NCBI RefSeq assembly: GCF_902459505.1
Contig: NC_047085.1
Span: 354,739,836-354,803,835, forward strand
Length of the DNA stretch: 64,000 bases
DNA from: Geotrypetes seraphini
Taxonomy: Eukaryota > Chordata > Amphibia > Gymnophiona > Dermophiidae
Direction of reading: 5' to 3'
Part shown: piece by piece, positions 54,560 through 64,000 of the stretch
Position numbering within the stretch: the stretch's first letter is position 1
Layout of the letters: the number at the start of each line of letters is the position of its first letter
Made by a program: the position numbers and the translations under genes
Notes under the pieces: model-generated
What the model was told of the DNA's origin: nothing
Seen by the model: the letters and a program-made list of their open reading frames with translations, nothing else
Database searches by the model: none

Positions 54560-55340
54560 TTTGCTCACAATATTGTATTCTTTGACCGTGAAGTTCTATG
54601 CAGTTTACAATGATTAAAAATGTTACAAATTGAGTAGAACTAACCAAGTTAGAGATTAGTGACTAACAGTTCTAGAGATCATTTGTTGTGGGAGATTGTG
54701 CAGTTCAGCTACCTAAGTACTTCAGGAACAGATATGTTTTTAGGTGTTTCCTAAATTCCCCATAGTTATTAGCATGCATAAGTAATTGTTTCAGATCTTT
54801 TCCCCATAATGCAGCTTGATAAGAGAAAAGATGTTGATGATGTTTTTTAAATTTACATCCTCTAACCCAGGGGTAGGGAACTCCGGTCCTTGAGAGCCGT
54901 ATTCCAGTCAGGTTTTCAGGATTTCCCCAATGAATATGCATGAGATCTATTTGCATGCACTGCTTTCAATGCGTATTCATTGGGGAAATCCTGAAAACCC
55001 GACTGGAATATGGCTCTCGAGGACTGGCGTTCCCTACCTCTGCTCTAACCGGTAGTGAGACAAACTTCAGGTGTGAGCTTCTCTTATGTCTATTGGTTGA
55101 GAAAGAGAAAAGGTAAATTATATATTTGGGTGCTAAACCGAATAGTACCTTGAAGCAAAAACAATCAAATTTAAACTTCGCACGTGCTTCCATCAGCAAC
55201 CAGTGCAGGAGTTGGTAGGAATGGGTTATGTGAGCAGACTTCTTCATCCCAAAAATCAGCCTGACTGCCACATTTTACATCTTTCACTTCTGCAAAAAGC
55301 GTGACACTGTAATGTATCATTTTATGGTTACCCCCCCTAT
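54560..55340 (-). mobile_element. LINE 3' part, L2/Jockey-like, split by a hAT miniature element
   Basis: Minus strand reads AVRLIFGMKKSAHIT, LHWLLMEARAKFKFD and FKVLFGLAPKYI before the insertion (55043-55270), and GKDLKQLLMHANNYGEFRK and TYLFLKYLGS with a stop after it (to 54705). These are the thumb and C-terminal features of L2/Jockey-like LINE proteins. Disrupted by 54868-55042. Confidence 0.75.
54868..55042. mobile_element. hAT miniature foldback element in a LINE
   Basis: CAGGGGTAGGGAACTCCGGT to ACTGGCGTTCCCTACCTCTG. Perfect target duplication CTCTAACC (54860-54867 and 55043-55050). One ATTTGCAT octamer. It lies between two halves of a LINE coding region, so the empty-site sequence can be read directly. 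Confidence 0.95.
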
Positions 55341-55531
55341 AAAAATTTCCTTTCATGATGTCATTTGTCATCTTTTCTGGGCTTCTGAAAGGGACCAACC
55401 GCCTAAATAACTCCAATTCACAGCTATCATAGCGGGACAAGAACAGAGAAACGATAAGCTAGGAAATGTTTGCTTTATCTTCTAACCAAATCATTTGCTT
55501 TCGTTCTCTGATAATTTAGGCCAGTGTCCCA
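55341..55531. other. Intergenic, no gene seen
   Basis: Short AT-balanced stretch with no recognised element. Confidence 0.4.
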
Positions 55532-56350
55532 AAGCTGTGCTCGGGGACAACGAGACAGGTGATCATTTCCTGTCCCTACCTGTCGCTCAAAAAAAAAAAA
55601 AAGCCTCTCTCCTTCCTTTCCCTGGGTCGGCTGCTATCTTACCACCCTGCTGCTGCTAAAGCCGACAGGAAGTCTTCTTTCTGACGTCAATTCTGACGTC
55701 GGAAAGGACGTTCTGGGCCAGCCAATTGCTGCCTGGCTGGCCCAGAACATCCTCTCCGACGTCAGAATTGCCGTTGGAAAGATGACTTCGTGTCGGCTCT
55801 AGCAGTAGCAGCAGCAGGGCGGTAAGATAGTAGCCGACCTGTGGTAAAGAAGGAGGGAGGCTTTTTTTGCGCGGCAGGGAGGGAAGGAGGTAGGCAGGCA
55901 AGCAGGCTGGCTTTGGCCAGTGAGGGAGGGAGAGAGGTAGGCAGGCAGACAGGCTGGCTTCGGGGGTGGTGGTGGGGGTGGGACAAAGTGTGGAAGACAG
56001 TGAGAGGGACATAGGAAGGAGGCACTAAAAACTTGGGAAGGATGCACTGGGGGCACTAATGACAGGAATGGGTACTAAGGACATGGGAAGGAGGCACTGG
56101 GGGCACTAAAGACATGGAAATGAGGCACTGGGGGCACAGCCAGCCGCTCACACCAGCAGTGAGAAATCCTGGGCTCCTTTTGGGCATCCCTGCACGTTGT
56201 CCCCAAGCACAGCTTCGGAACACAGAAATGTCACATTTTCAGAAAGAAAACAACTAGACTCTAGACTCTAATTGTTCTCTTTCTGAAAATGGGACATTTC
56301 AGCATTCCAAAGCTTTGCTTGGGGACAACGGGACATGGTATCTAAAAACA
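55532..56350. mobile_element. Foldback composite, CAAAGCTGTGCTCGGGGAC ends
   Basis: CCCAAAGCTGTGCTCGGGGA at 55530 opposes TCCCCAAGCACAGCTTCGG near 56200; a variant CCAAAGCTTTGCTTGGGGAC lies at 56307. Core foldback 55632-55836: GCTATCTTACCACCCTGCTG and CAGCAGGGCGGTAAGATAGT. Short tandem units with GAAGGAGGCACTGGGGGCAC occur at 56020-56140. No gene. Confidence 0.6.
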
Positions 56351-56638
56351 GGACAGTCCCTTTCAAAATGGGACATATGGTCACATTATGTTTCCCTGAA
56401 GTCAGAATCCAGAAGAGAGGAAGGCCTAATGTTGTCAGAAGGGGAAGTTTGGAAGCCAACCCTGATCCCAGGACTGCTCCCCCTCTCCCCCGGTAAATCT
56501 GATTTTTTTTTTTTTTAAATCTACTTTATTTGAATCAATTCAGCCAAACTGAATCAGTGATTCAGAAATCACTACTACAGAGACACTGCCATAACAACCT
56601 TCAGTCCTGCTTTTATTTATTTATTCAATTTTCTATAC

Positions 56639-56833
56639 CAGTGGTTCCCAAACCTGTCCTGGGGGACCCCCAGCCAGTCAGGTTTTCAAGATATCCCTAA
56701 TGAATATGCATGAGAGAGATTTGCATACCTGTCACTTCCATTATATGCAAATCTCTCTCATGCATATTCATTAGGGATATCTTGAAAACCTGACTGGCTG
56801 GGGGGTCCCCCAGGACAGGTTTGGGAACCACTG
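56639..56833. mobile_element. hAT miniature foldback element (SINE insertion 1)
   Basis: CAGTGGTTCCCAAACCTGTC to GACAGGTTTGGGAACCACTG, nearly perfect inverted halves. Target octamers TTCTATAC and CTCTATAC. ATTTGCAT and ATGCAAAT octamers present. Confidence 0.93.
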
Positions 56834-57876
56834 CTCTATACCATTCTCCAACAGGAGCTCAGAACAGTTTACATGAATTTATTCAGGTACGCAAGCATTT
56901 TTTCCTGTCTGTCCCAGTGGGCTCACAATCTATCTACCGTATTTTCGCGGATATAACGCGCGCGTTATACGCGTTTTTACCTACCGCGCATACCCCTCGC
57001 ACGTTATATGCCTGAGCGCGGTATACAAAAGTTTTTAAACATAATTCCCACCCCGCCCGACGCCCGATTCACCCCCCCAGCAGGACCGCTCGCACCCCCA
57101 CCCCGAACGACCGCTCGCACGCGCTCCCACCCGCACCCGCATCCACGATCGGAGCAAGAGGGAGCCCAAGCCCTCTTGCCCGGCCGACTCCCCGACGTCC
57201 GATACATCCCCCCCCGGCAGGACCACTCGCACCCCCACCCCGAAGGACCGCCGACTTCCCGACAATATCGGGCCAGAAGGGAGCCCAAACCCTCCTGGCC
57301 ACGGCGACCCCCTAACCCCACCCCGCACTACATTACGGGCAGGAGGGATCCCAGGCCCTCCTGACCTCGACGCAAACCCCCCTCCCCCCCAACGACCGCC
57401 CCCCCCAAGAACCTCCGACCGCCCCCCCAGCCGACCCGCCACCCCCCCTGGCCGACCCCCACGACCCCCCCACCCCCCTTCCCCGTACCTTTGGTAGTTG
57501 GCCGGACAGACGGGAGCCAAACCCGCCTGTCCGGCAGGCAGCCAACGAAGGAATGAGGCCGGATTGGCCCATCCGTCCTAAAGCTCCGCCTACTGGTGGG
57601 GCCTAAGGCGCGTGGGCCAATCAGAATAGGCCCTGGAGCCTTAGGTCCCACCTGGGGGCGCGGCCTGAGGCACATGGTCGGGTTGGGCCCATGTGCCTCA
57701 GGCCGCGCCCCCAGGTGGGACCTAAGGCTCCAGGGCCTATTCTGATTGGCCCACGCGCCTTAGGCCCCACCAGTAGGCGGAGCTTTAGGACGGATGGGCC
57801 AATCCGGCCTCATTCCTTCGTTGGCTGCCTGCCGGACAGGCGGGTTTGGCTCCCGTCTGTCCGGCCAACTACCAAA

Positions 57877-58330
57877 GGTACGGGGAAGGGGGGTGGGGGG
57901 GTCGTGGGGGTCGGCCAGGGGGGTCGCGGGTCGGTTGGGGGGGCGGTCGGAGGTTCTTGGGGGGGGCGGGCGTTGGGGGGGGAGGGGGGTTTGCGTCGAG
58001 GGCAGGAGGGCCTGGGATCCCTCCTGCCCGTAATGTAGTGCGGGGTGGGGTTAGGGGGTCGCCGTGGCCAGGAGGGTTTGGGCTCCCTTCTGGCCCAACT
58101 ACACAAAGGTACGGGGAAGGCGGGTGGGGGTGTCGTGGGGGTCGGCCAGGGGGGTCGCGGGTCGGCTGGGGGACGGGCGGAGGTTCTTGGGGGGGGTGGT
58201 CGTTGGGGGGAGGGGGTTTGCGTCGAGGGCAGGAGGGCCTGGGATCCCTCCTGCCCGTAATGTAGTGCGGGGTGGGGTTAGGGGGTCGCCGTGGCCAGGA
58301 GGGTTTGGGCTCCCTCCTGGCCCGATATTG
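57877..58330. repeat. Tandem duplication of about 230 bp in the palindrome's right half
   Basis: GGTACGGGGAAGG and TAATGTAGTGCGGGGTGGGG both occur twice in order, about 230 bases apart. The left half has only one copy, so this arose after the palindrome formed or on one arm. Confidence 0.8.
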
Positions 58331-58454
58331 TTGGGGAGTCGGCGGTCCTTCGGGGTGGGGGTGCGAGTGGTCCTGCCGGGGGGGGGGGATGTATCGGACG
58401 TCAGGGGGGGGGGCATCAGGCTTTCAGGATGGGGACAGACCTTCAAGGGGGGAC

Positions 58455-58605
58455 AGGACTTCAAGGGGGGACAGTGCACGGAAAGTCAGGGGGGGTGAAC
58501 GGAGAGTCGGGACAGCGCACGGAAAGTCAGGGCAGTGCACGGAAGTCAGGGGGGGTGAACGGAGAGTCGGGACAGCGCACGGAAAGTCAGGGCGGGCGAA
58601 AGGAG
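58455..58605. repeat. Tandem GTGAACGGAGAGTCGGGACA-type repeat
   Basis: GGTGAACGGAGAGTCGGGAC starts at 58494 and 58554, and GCACGGAAAGTCAGGG recurs several times, a period of about 60 with inner units of about 20-25. Confidence 0.75.
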
Positions 58606-58807
58606 CGTCGGGCATCATGCGCGGTATACCCGTGAGCGCGGTATACAAAAGTTTTTGTACATATCATCGTGGTTTCTGCGCGCTATACCCGTGTGCGCGT
58701 TTTACACGGGTGCGCGTTATATCCGCGAAAATACGGTAATATACTTGGGGCAATGGGGTGATTAAGTGAGTTGCCCAGAGTCATAAGGAGCAGTGTGGGT
58801 TTGAACC

Positions 58808-59208
58808 CAGTGCCATAGTAAGGTGGGTGAGGGGGCGGTCCACCCCGAGCGCTGGCACCAACACCTCTCCACCTCCGCCTCTTCCCATTCTTCCCCTCCA
58901 TGCATGTGCACCCCCCCCCCCTCTTGAAGAAGTTGTTTGCAGCGGTCAGCAACATGCTGTTTAAAACCCTGTTGGCTCTACCGCTGATGCCATTTCTGGG
59001 TGCCGCATACAGGAAGTGATGTCAGAGGGAGAGCTGACAGGGTCATGAGGAGCACGTTCATGACCACCGCAAGCAGCAACTTCAACTAGAGGTACCAGGG
59101 GAGGGGGGGGAGCACGTGTGGCAGGCAGGATTGGGGAAGGAGTGAGGGTTGGAGATGAGGAGAAGGGCATCACTACCCCAGGTGCCTCTCACCCTTGCTA
59201 CGCCACTG
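58808..59208. mobile_element. hAT non-autonomous element (SINE insertion 3)
   Basis: CAGTGCCATAGTAAGGTGGG to CACCCTTGCTACGCCACTG. Perfect target duplication TTTGAACC (58800-58807 and 59209-59216), which is inside the SINE B-box region. Same family as 40305-40751. Confidence 0.93.
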
Positions 59209-59270
59209 TTTGAACCCACACCCTCAGAGTGCTGAGGCTGTAGCTTTAACCACTGCACCACGCTCCCCAC

Positions 59271-61334
59271 TTCACCCTACAGCCTATTGGCTGGCTAAGC
59301 TTCTTTAGGAATGTCTGACCAATGGGCTACAGGGTTGGATTTAATTGCCAATAATAACTCTTAACTGGTGTTAATTGGCACCAATTTGCATTACTGTACA
59401 TACTGTACAAAGATGCTAGTGTAAGTTGTATATTGCATACCTGTAAAGGGGGCATTAATATGGAAGGGACATGGGTGGGTAAGGGATATGTAAGGCACTT
59501 GTACATTAAGTTTATCCTTACATAACTGAAAATATTTAGGTGTGAGCAGAGATGGCCCTATAACGAGGCCAACTGAGGCGGTGGCCTCAGGTGGCACTGT
59601 TGAGGGAGCAGTATCCTGCTGTCGGCCTGCTTACCTGCCGATTGTTTCTCTCTACCACTCCCCTTCTTGGCATCTAATGCTTTCATCCTTCCCCCCCCAA
59701 AATCAGTATTTTTCCCACTTCCCCCACCCCTCATCTACCTTCAATTTGTCAACTCTATGAATCGCTACTGCCGCCCGGCAACTTGTACAACAAATTGAAG
59801 GCAGTTTTTTTGGGGGTAAAGAATGGGAGATATACCAAATTGGGGGGGTGGAGAATGGGACAGCTCTTGTCCTACACCCATTTTGGATGCTGGGGGGGCT
59901 GGCAACTCATCCCTTGCCTCAGGCAGCAGATTGCCTTGAGCCGCTCCTGGGTTTGAGCATTCACACCAGCCTTTGACATGGCATAAATGCTCATGCCTAA
60001 ATTTAGGTGATCCAATAATGACTAGTATTCTATAATGATTCAGCACCCAGATGTGCTATTTTGCAATACTTGCTTAGTGCTCAATGTTTTTACACCTAAC
60101 TTTTGGTGCCCTTTACCGAATCTACCCCTGAATGGCCTGCACCACGTCATGTACCAGATCAAGGGAACTGTAGCACCCTGAAACAATTTTTACTTTGGCA
60201 GTGTCCCACCTCAAGTGGATTTTGACCTTGGAGCTACCCTGCCCCAAGCCAAATTCACCATTCACATTTATTCTCTTATAGCCAGCTTCTCCTCCCCTCC
60301 CACCCCCACCCTCAAGATTGTCCCAAGCCAGAAATGAGCCCTGAATGACACACCTCCCTGAACTCCTATCCCACCTATTGAGTCATGGCCAAGCAGGGAA
60401 AGCAATGGATAGGACTCGCTTTTGGAGCCCCTGTCTTCCTTGCATCCTGTGTGGCCACATTGCCCGCTATAGCCCTGGCCTCCCCCCCCCCACTCCCACC
60501 CCCATCTGCATCAGCTTCCTCTCTCTCCATTGATCTTGCTGCTGTGCTCCCCTCCCTCAAAGCTACCAGCTCTGCCATAAGTTTAAATATGATAACAGGA
60601 AGTACCTGTTTTGTCTAAAAACTCAGCACCTGCTAAACTATTGTACTAGTTACAAGATTCTCAAGATAAGCCACATTGTCAAGCATATCCACTTCTAGCC
60701 TCTTCATTTGAGAATCTTTCAGCCAAATTGTACCTCTTCATAAAGTATATCATGATTTACTTTACAGAATTTGATTGCTCGCCTTACCAATAAGTTTGAG
60801 GGAAGTCACAATACAATTATAACAGATTAAGTCCAAGAGGATCCTCCAAATTAATTCAGGGTAGGACAGATTGAATTCTTCCCTAAATAACCCAAAGTTT
60901 ACCCAATCATTCCTGCCTGGAGGGAGGATCTGCAAATTCCAAACTTTTAAGTACAGAAAATGTTTGTATAACTTTTTTGACTCTATGATGTAGAAATATC
61001 TAACATCTCTAAAGAATTATTTAGCTAGCATTACTAACTTATTGGACAAAGGCCCTTAGTTGATAAGCATACCCTTATGTAAATTGCAGCAATTAAATAT
61101 CTAAACAAGTCCAGATATATAAATTCAATTTCAAAACAGAGGCTGTATTCACATAGAGAGGCTATGTTCAGATTTCAAAGTAGGTGTAGGTAGGGTGGAA
61201 AAAAGGAATGTTTCAATGAGCCTCTAATGCTGATATGGATTTCCCATTTCACATAGGGAATCCATGTCTGTACAGAAAAATATGGATGTTGATATTTACA
61301 GCTGCCCCAAGGCAACACCCACCCCATTAGAGCA
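59271..61334. other. Intergenic, one possible old hAT-like element, no gene
   Basis: 59548-59953 has GATGGCCCTATAACGAGGCC and a mid CAGGTGGC against CCTCAGGCAGCAGATTGCCT and GAGCCGCTCCTG, a diverged pair of ends. The rest is unassigned. No supported coding exon. Confidence 0.4.
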
Positions 61335-61500
61335 GGGTGGTTTTAAGAAAGGTTTTAAACTGGTTTTAAGAAAGGTTTGGACAATTTCCTGGAGGAAAGT
61401 TCATAGTCTGTTATTGAGAAAGACATGGGGGAAGCCACTGCTTGCCCTGGATCAGTAGCATGGGTTTGGGGTTTTGACCAGGTACTGGGGAACTGGATTT
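61335..61500 (+). mobile_element. CR1-clade LINE 3' fragment
   Basis: GGTTTTAAGAAAGGTTTGGA, CAATTTCCTGGAGGAAAG and GACATGGGGGAAGCCACTGC match 39510-39610. GGTTTTAAGAAAGGTTT is present twice (61340, 61361), a small duplication. The tail is lost. Confidence 0.75.
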
Positions 61501-61589
61501 CTATGTTTTCCACACATGCCGCTTTCCAGATTTGCCGCTCCCTCTATAGATGGATGGATTTTGATATACTGTACAGTAGGGCCACCAAA

Positions 61590-62560
61590 CTAAAATTGAT
61601 TTTTTGGACATTTCGGTCCAAATATTGGAAGGTAGGATTTTCACATCCCTTTATAGAAAGCCAGTTACCCGTAACACTATACTCCACTTCAACAGTTTTC
61701 ATCCTTTTAAGTTACGTTTTAATTTGCCTATAGGACAATTTCTACGGATTCGGAGGGTCTGCTCTTCTGTGGAAGAGTATAAAATACAGGGTATCAAGTT
61801 GACAGACAGACTGCGGAATAGAGGATATCCAGAGACATCTATAAAGCAGGCATATTTGAGGGGAAGGTATGTCCAGAGGGAACTTCTTTTAAAGGAACCA
61901 AATAGCTCCCCTCGGATGGATAAAGACCGCCTGACGTGCATTCTCCCATTCTCAAAGGCAACCAAGATGATGGTGGGCATGTTGACGAAATTCTGGTATA
62001 TTGTTCAGAAACATAAACCTTTAGAAAATTTCCCTATCATAGCTTACTCACGGGGGATGACACTGGGTCAACGATGCAACTTCCAGAGATACGGGGTTAG
62101 ACAAAGGGAGACGGGGGGTTACCATGGGGCATGTGGTAGATGCCAGTGGTGCCCCTCTACGATCCAAGGGGACACATGGATGGTTCCAGGTAGGGAAATA
62201 GTTTTCAAGTCAAGATCTATTACTGATTGCAATTCACAGGATGTCATTTATGCGATAGTCTGTCCTTTGGACCTGGTATATATAGGTCGCACGAATAGGA
62301 AGATACGGGTGAGATTGACTGAGCATAAATTGCGTATAATCAACAAGATAGCTCAAGCTCCTTTGGTAGAGCACTGGCTTAGGTATAAACACACGATAGA
62401 GGAATTAAGATGGAGTGTCATTAATGTGGTCACTGGGTTGGAGGGGGGGAAAGATCAGAAAAAATTAAATGAGAATGAGTAAAGGCATATTTTTATGCTG
62501 GATACGATTGAACCACGGGGTTTGAATAGCGAAATCGAATGGATGTCAGTGATTGGATGA
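61590..62560 (+). mobile_element. Second Penelope-like element: end of RT and GIY-YIG endonuclease
   Basis: Open frame 61604-62482 (292 residues). It starts at the end of the RT palm, continues with LPIGQFLRIRRVCSS and a thumb-like region (RLRNRGYPETSIKQAYLRG), a cysteine linker CGRCQWCPS, and a GIY-YIG domain: DVIYAIVCPLDLVYIGRT, then RVRLTEHKLRI and APLVEHWL. This frame is long and unbroken, so the copy is better kept than the one at 5465-6740. The catalytic RT motifs upstream are missing (5'-truncated). Confidence 0.9.
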
Positions 62561-62880
62561 ATTTCGGGCGAATGAGAAGCAGGGGGCGGGCAAATCTGTC
62601 ATGAGGTAGGAAATTTAAATTACGAGGGAGGGACGTCGTCGCCATCTTTCTCATATTATAGCTGGAGTCGGATGACAGCAGTGACCTCGGTGAGTTCAAC
62701 AGCTATAGTTTACATGGAAGTATATCGAGTTGTAAATGTATTTGGAGAGGTAGCAGGACACGATTATAAGTTACAGCTTCCTTTCTTTACCATATAGGGA
62801 GACCCTTGATACAGCACTATTTTCGGTGCGAAACATGTCGGGTTTGACTCCCAGGTTTGGCTGAGATAAGTACTATAAGC
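62561..62880 (+). mobile_element. Penelope-like element 3' non-coding region
   Basis: Follows the GIY-YIG frame without a gap. Contains the hammerhead-like fold at 62802-62843. The end is not sharply visible. Confidence 0.55.
62802..62843 (+). ncRNA. Hammerhead-ribozyme-like motif in the Penelope 3' region
   Basis: Stem I ACCC (62802-62805) with GGGT (62840-62843); core TTGATACA in place of CTGATGA; stem II GCAC (62814-62817) with GTGC (62826-62829); GAAA (62830-62833); stem III ACATGT with two-base loop; C62839 at the cleavage position. The first core box is altered; the rest of the fold is well formed. Confidence 0.45.
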
Positions 62881-64000
62881 ACTTTACATTTCTACGTATT
62901 TATGATATTTATCAATATTTATTTAAGAACTAATTAAGCATTATCATACGAAGTAACAACACTAAAATGGGCAGCCAATGATGAAGCACCACATAATTCT
63001 TCCCGCGGTAGAAAATTATTACAGCAGTGGAGTGGTGGAGCTGAGGCCTCCTTGAAGACACTGACTGTGTATACACAAGATTTTGAATGAATCCAGACCC
63101 TATTATATTGGAAGCAGTACAGATTACTCCAGCACCCATTTTATAAGACTCTGGCAGCATAACTTGTAATTTCCCAACCATGTCCTATTTTGAACCCCCA
63201 TTTTCTACCTAAAAACTGTCTGCAGGCACCCAGCCTGCATACATCTTAGTTTTTTGGACAAGATTAAAAACAAAACATTTTTTTCTCCACTTGGAAGAAT
63301 ATAACATCTTTAGTCAGTAACTTGTATTGGTTACATTTCCAATTGTTTTAAGTTTTGTGGAACCTATGACAAGAAAAGTTCACAAATTCTTTAACACCAT
63401 ACTGCAGTTTAAACACAGGCTTCTGCTCTGAAACTGCAAGTTATGTTTGTTAAGTCTGAGAGATTATAATGAAGGGAAAATGCGTATCGTTCAGGTTGAT
63501 CAAGAATATCATTTGATTTTTGGTGCACAGCCACAGACTTGAAAAATAAGAGACTGGCTATTGGCAAATAATGTTTCTGACTCCTAGCTAAATTCTGAAC
63601 CCTGCTAGTTTTAGCCTCTTATGACAAAAATACCTTGCACTATCCTGTCCTTACAGTCATATTCCTTCCCTTTCCAGAAAGCTAAATCTACCATTTTACC
63701 CCTACATAAAGAGATACATTTTCAAAGATTTTATCTACTGTTACAGAGGTAAATGTTTTATTGATTGACTGAGTGAATGAAATGTATTAACTATCTTTAT
63801 GAAGAGATTTACCAAAGCAAGTACAGTTTAACGTAAAACATACAATTTTGTTAACAGCATAACAATAGTAAAATGACCAAATATAAATACAATTAATGAG
63901 GTAAATTTGAAAACAGCAAATTGAAACCTAGGACTACCATGAAATAGTATAAAAATATGCACTCAAGTTTTACCCAATAACTTTAAGGTTATTTTGTTCG
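62881..64000. other. Intergenic, AT-rich, no gene seen
   Basis: No coding exon or complete transposon recognised to the end of the window. The minus-strand frame at 62930-63181 has no family features. Confidence 0.45.

Larger units (their letters stand above)
56937..58736. mobile_element. 1800-bp GC-rich palindromic element (SINE insertion 2), TA target
   Basis: Ends CCGTATTTTCGCGGATATAA and TTATATCCGCGAAAATACGG, flanked by TA. The halves meet near 57687 in an exact palindrome (CATGTGCCTCAGGCCGCGCC and complement); about 600 bases on each side are closely complementary. The right half has an extra duplication of about 230 bases (57877-58108 against 58109-58320) and short tandem units at 58455-58600. 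Long open frames on both strands come from composition; no transposase. TA targets suggest Tc1/mariner-type mobilisation. Confidence 0.88.
56609..59270 (-). mobile_element. tRNA-derived SINE split by three DNA transposons
   Basis: SINE pieces lie at 56609-56638, 56842-56936, 58737-58807 and 59217-59270, in the right order and orientation: tail, CTCACAATCTATCTA, ATACTTGGGGCAATGGGGTG, TTGAACCC, and GCTTTAACCACTGCACCA. Each gap is filled by one transposon with its own target duplication (8 bp, TA and 8 bp). Joined, the pieces are about 250 bases, like the copy at 37889-38141. Confidence 0.92.

Noticed and set aside
57008-58739. Several 70-160 residue open frames in GC-rich DNA
   Set aside because: Mirror images on the two arms of a palindrome, e.g. 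the same peptide at 57328-57675 (-) and 57691-58038 (+). Lack of stops is due to GC content.

Overview
This is a repeat-dense stretch of a vertebrate nuclear genome with one intact host gene, a C-C chemokine receptor that I recognise as CCR4 (25114-26166, + strand, 350 residues, one coding exon). The rest is intergenic DNA built almost wholly from transposable elements. The mix (CR1-clade LINEs with 8-bp tail repeats, L2/Jockey-like LINE ends, tRNA-derived CORE-type SINEs, Penelope-like elements, Helitrons, many hAT and mariner miniature elements), together with the receptor, suggests a non-mammalian tetrapod with a large genome. An amphibian, possibly a caecilian, is my best guess; that is inference and I could not search for it.

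Layout. 0-3.2 kb: LINE ends and small inverted-repeat elements. 3.2-9.5 kb: a Penelope-like element (RT, then GIY-YIG endonuclease) split by a minus-strand Helitron (3808-5464) and by a GC-rich palindromic element (7150-8938), ending near a hammerhead-like fold. 10.5-15.7 kb: SINEs, a 1.1-kb hAT element, and a CR1 LINE that landed inside a hAT miniature element and was itself hit by another copy of the same hAT family. 15.9-19.4 kb: a large inverted repeat with a two-terminator Helitron in one arm. 19.4-24 kb: LINE ends, GC-rich repeats and a third Helitron (21470-22535). 24-27 kb: CCR4 between hAT miniature elements. 27-47 kb: mostly foldback elements, purine/pyrimidine-rich composites, SINEs and LINE ends. 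47-55.4 kb: three minus-strand LINEs (one with RT open except for a single stop, one with endonuclease plus RT) and a Tc1/mariner-type transposase fragment. 56.6-59.3 kb: one SINE split by three DNA transposons, one of them an 1800-bp GC-rich palindrome. 61.3-62.9 kb: a second Penelope-like element.

The genes do not form a pathway. The interest lies in the insertion order, which can be read from exact target-site duplications: at least eight hAT insertions share 8-bp target duplications resembling NTCTAGAN; Helitrons sit between A and T without duplication; other elements carry TA or 3-bp duplications. CCR4 has an intact reading frame with all the landmark residues of a working receptor. All calls come from reading the sequence; no database search was made.
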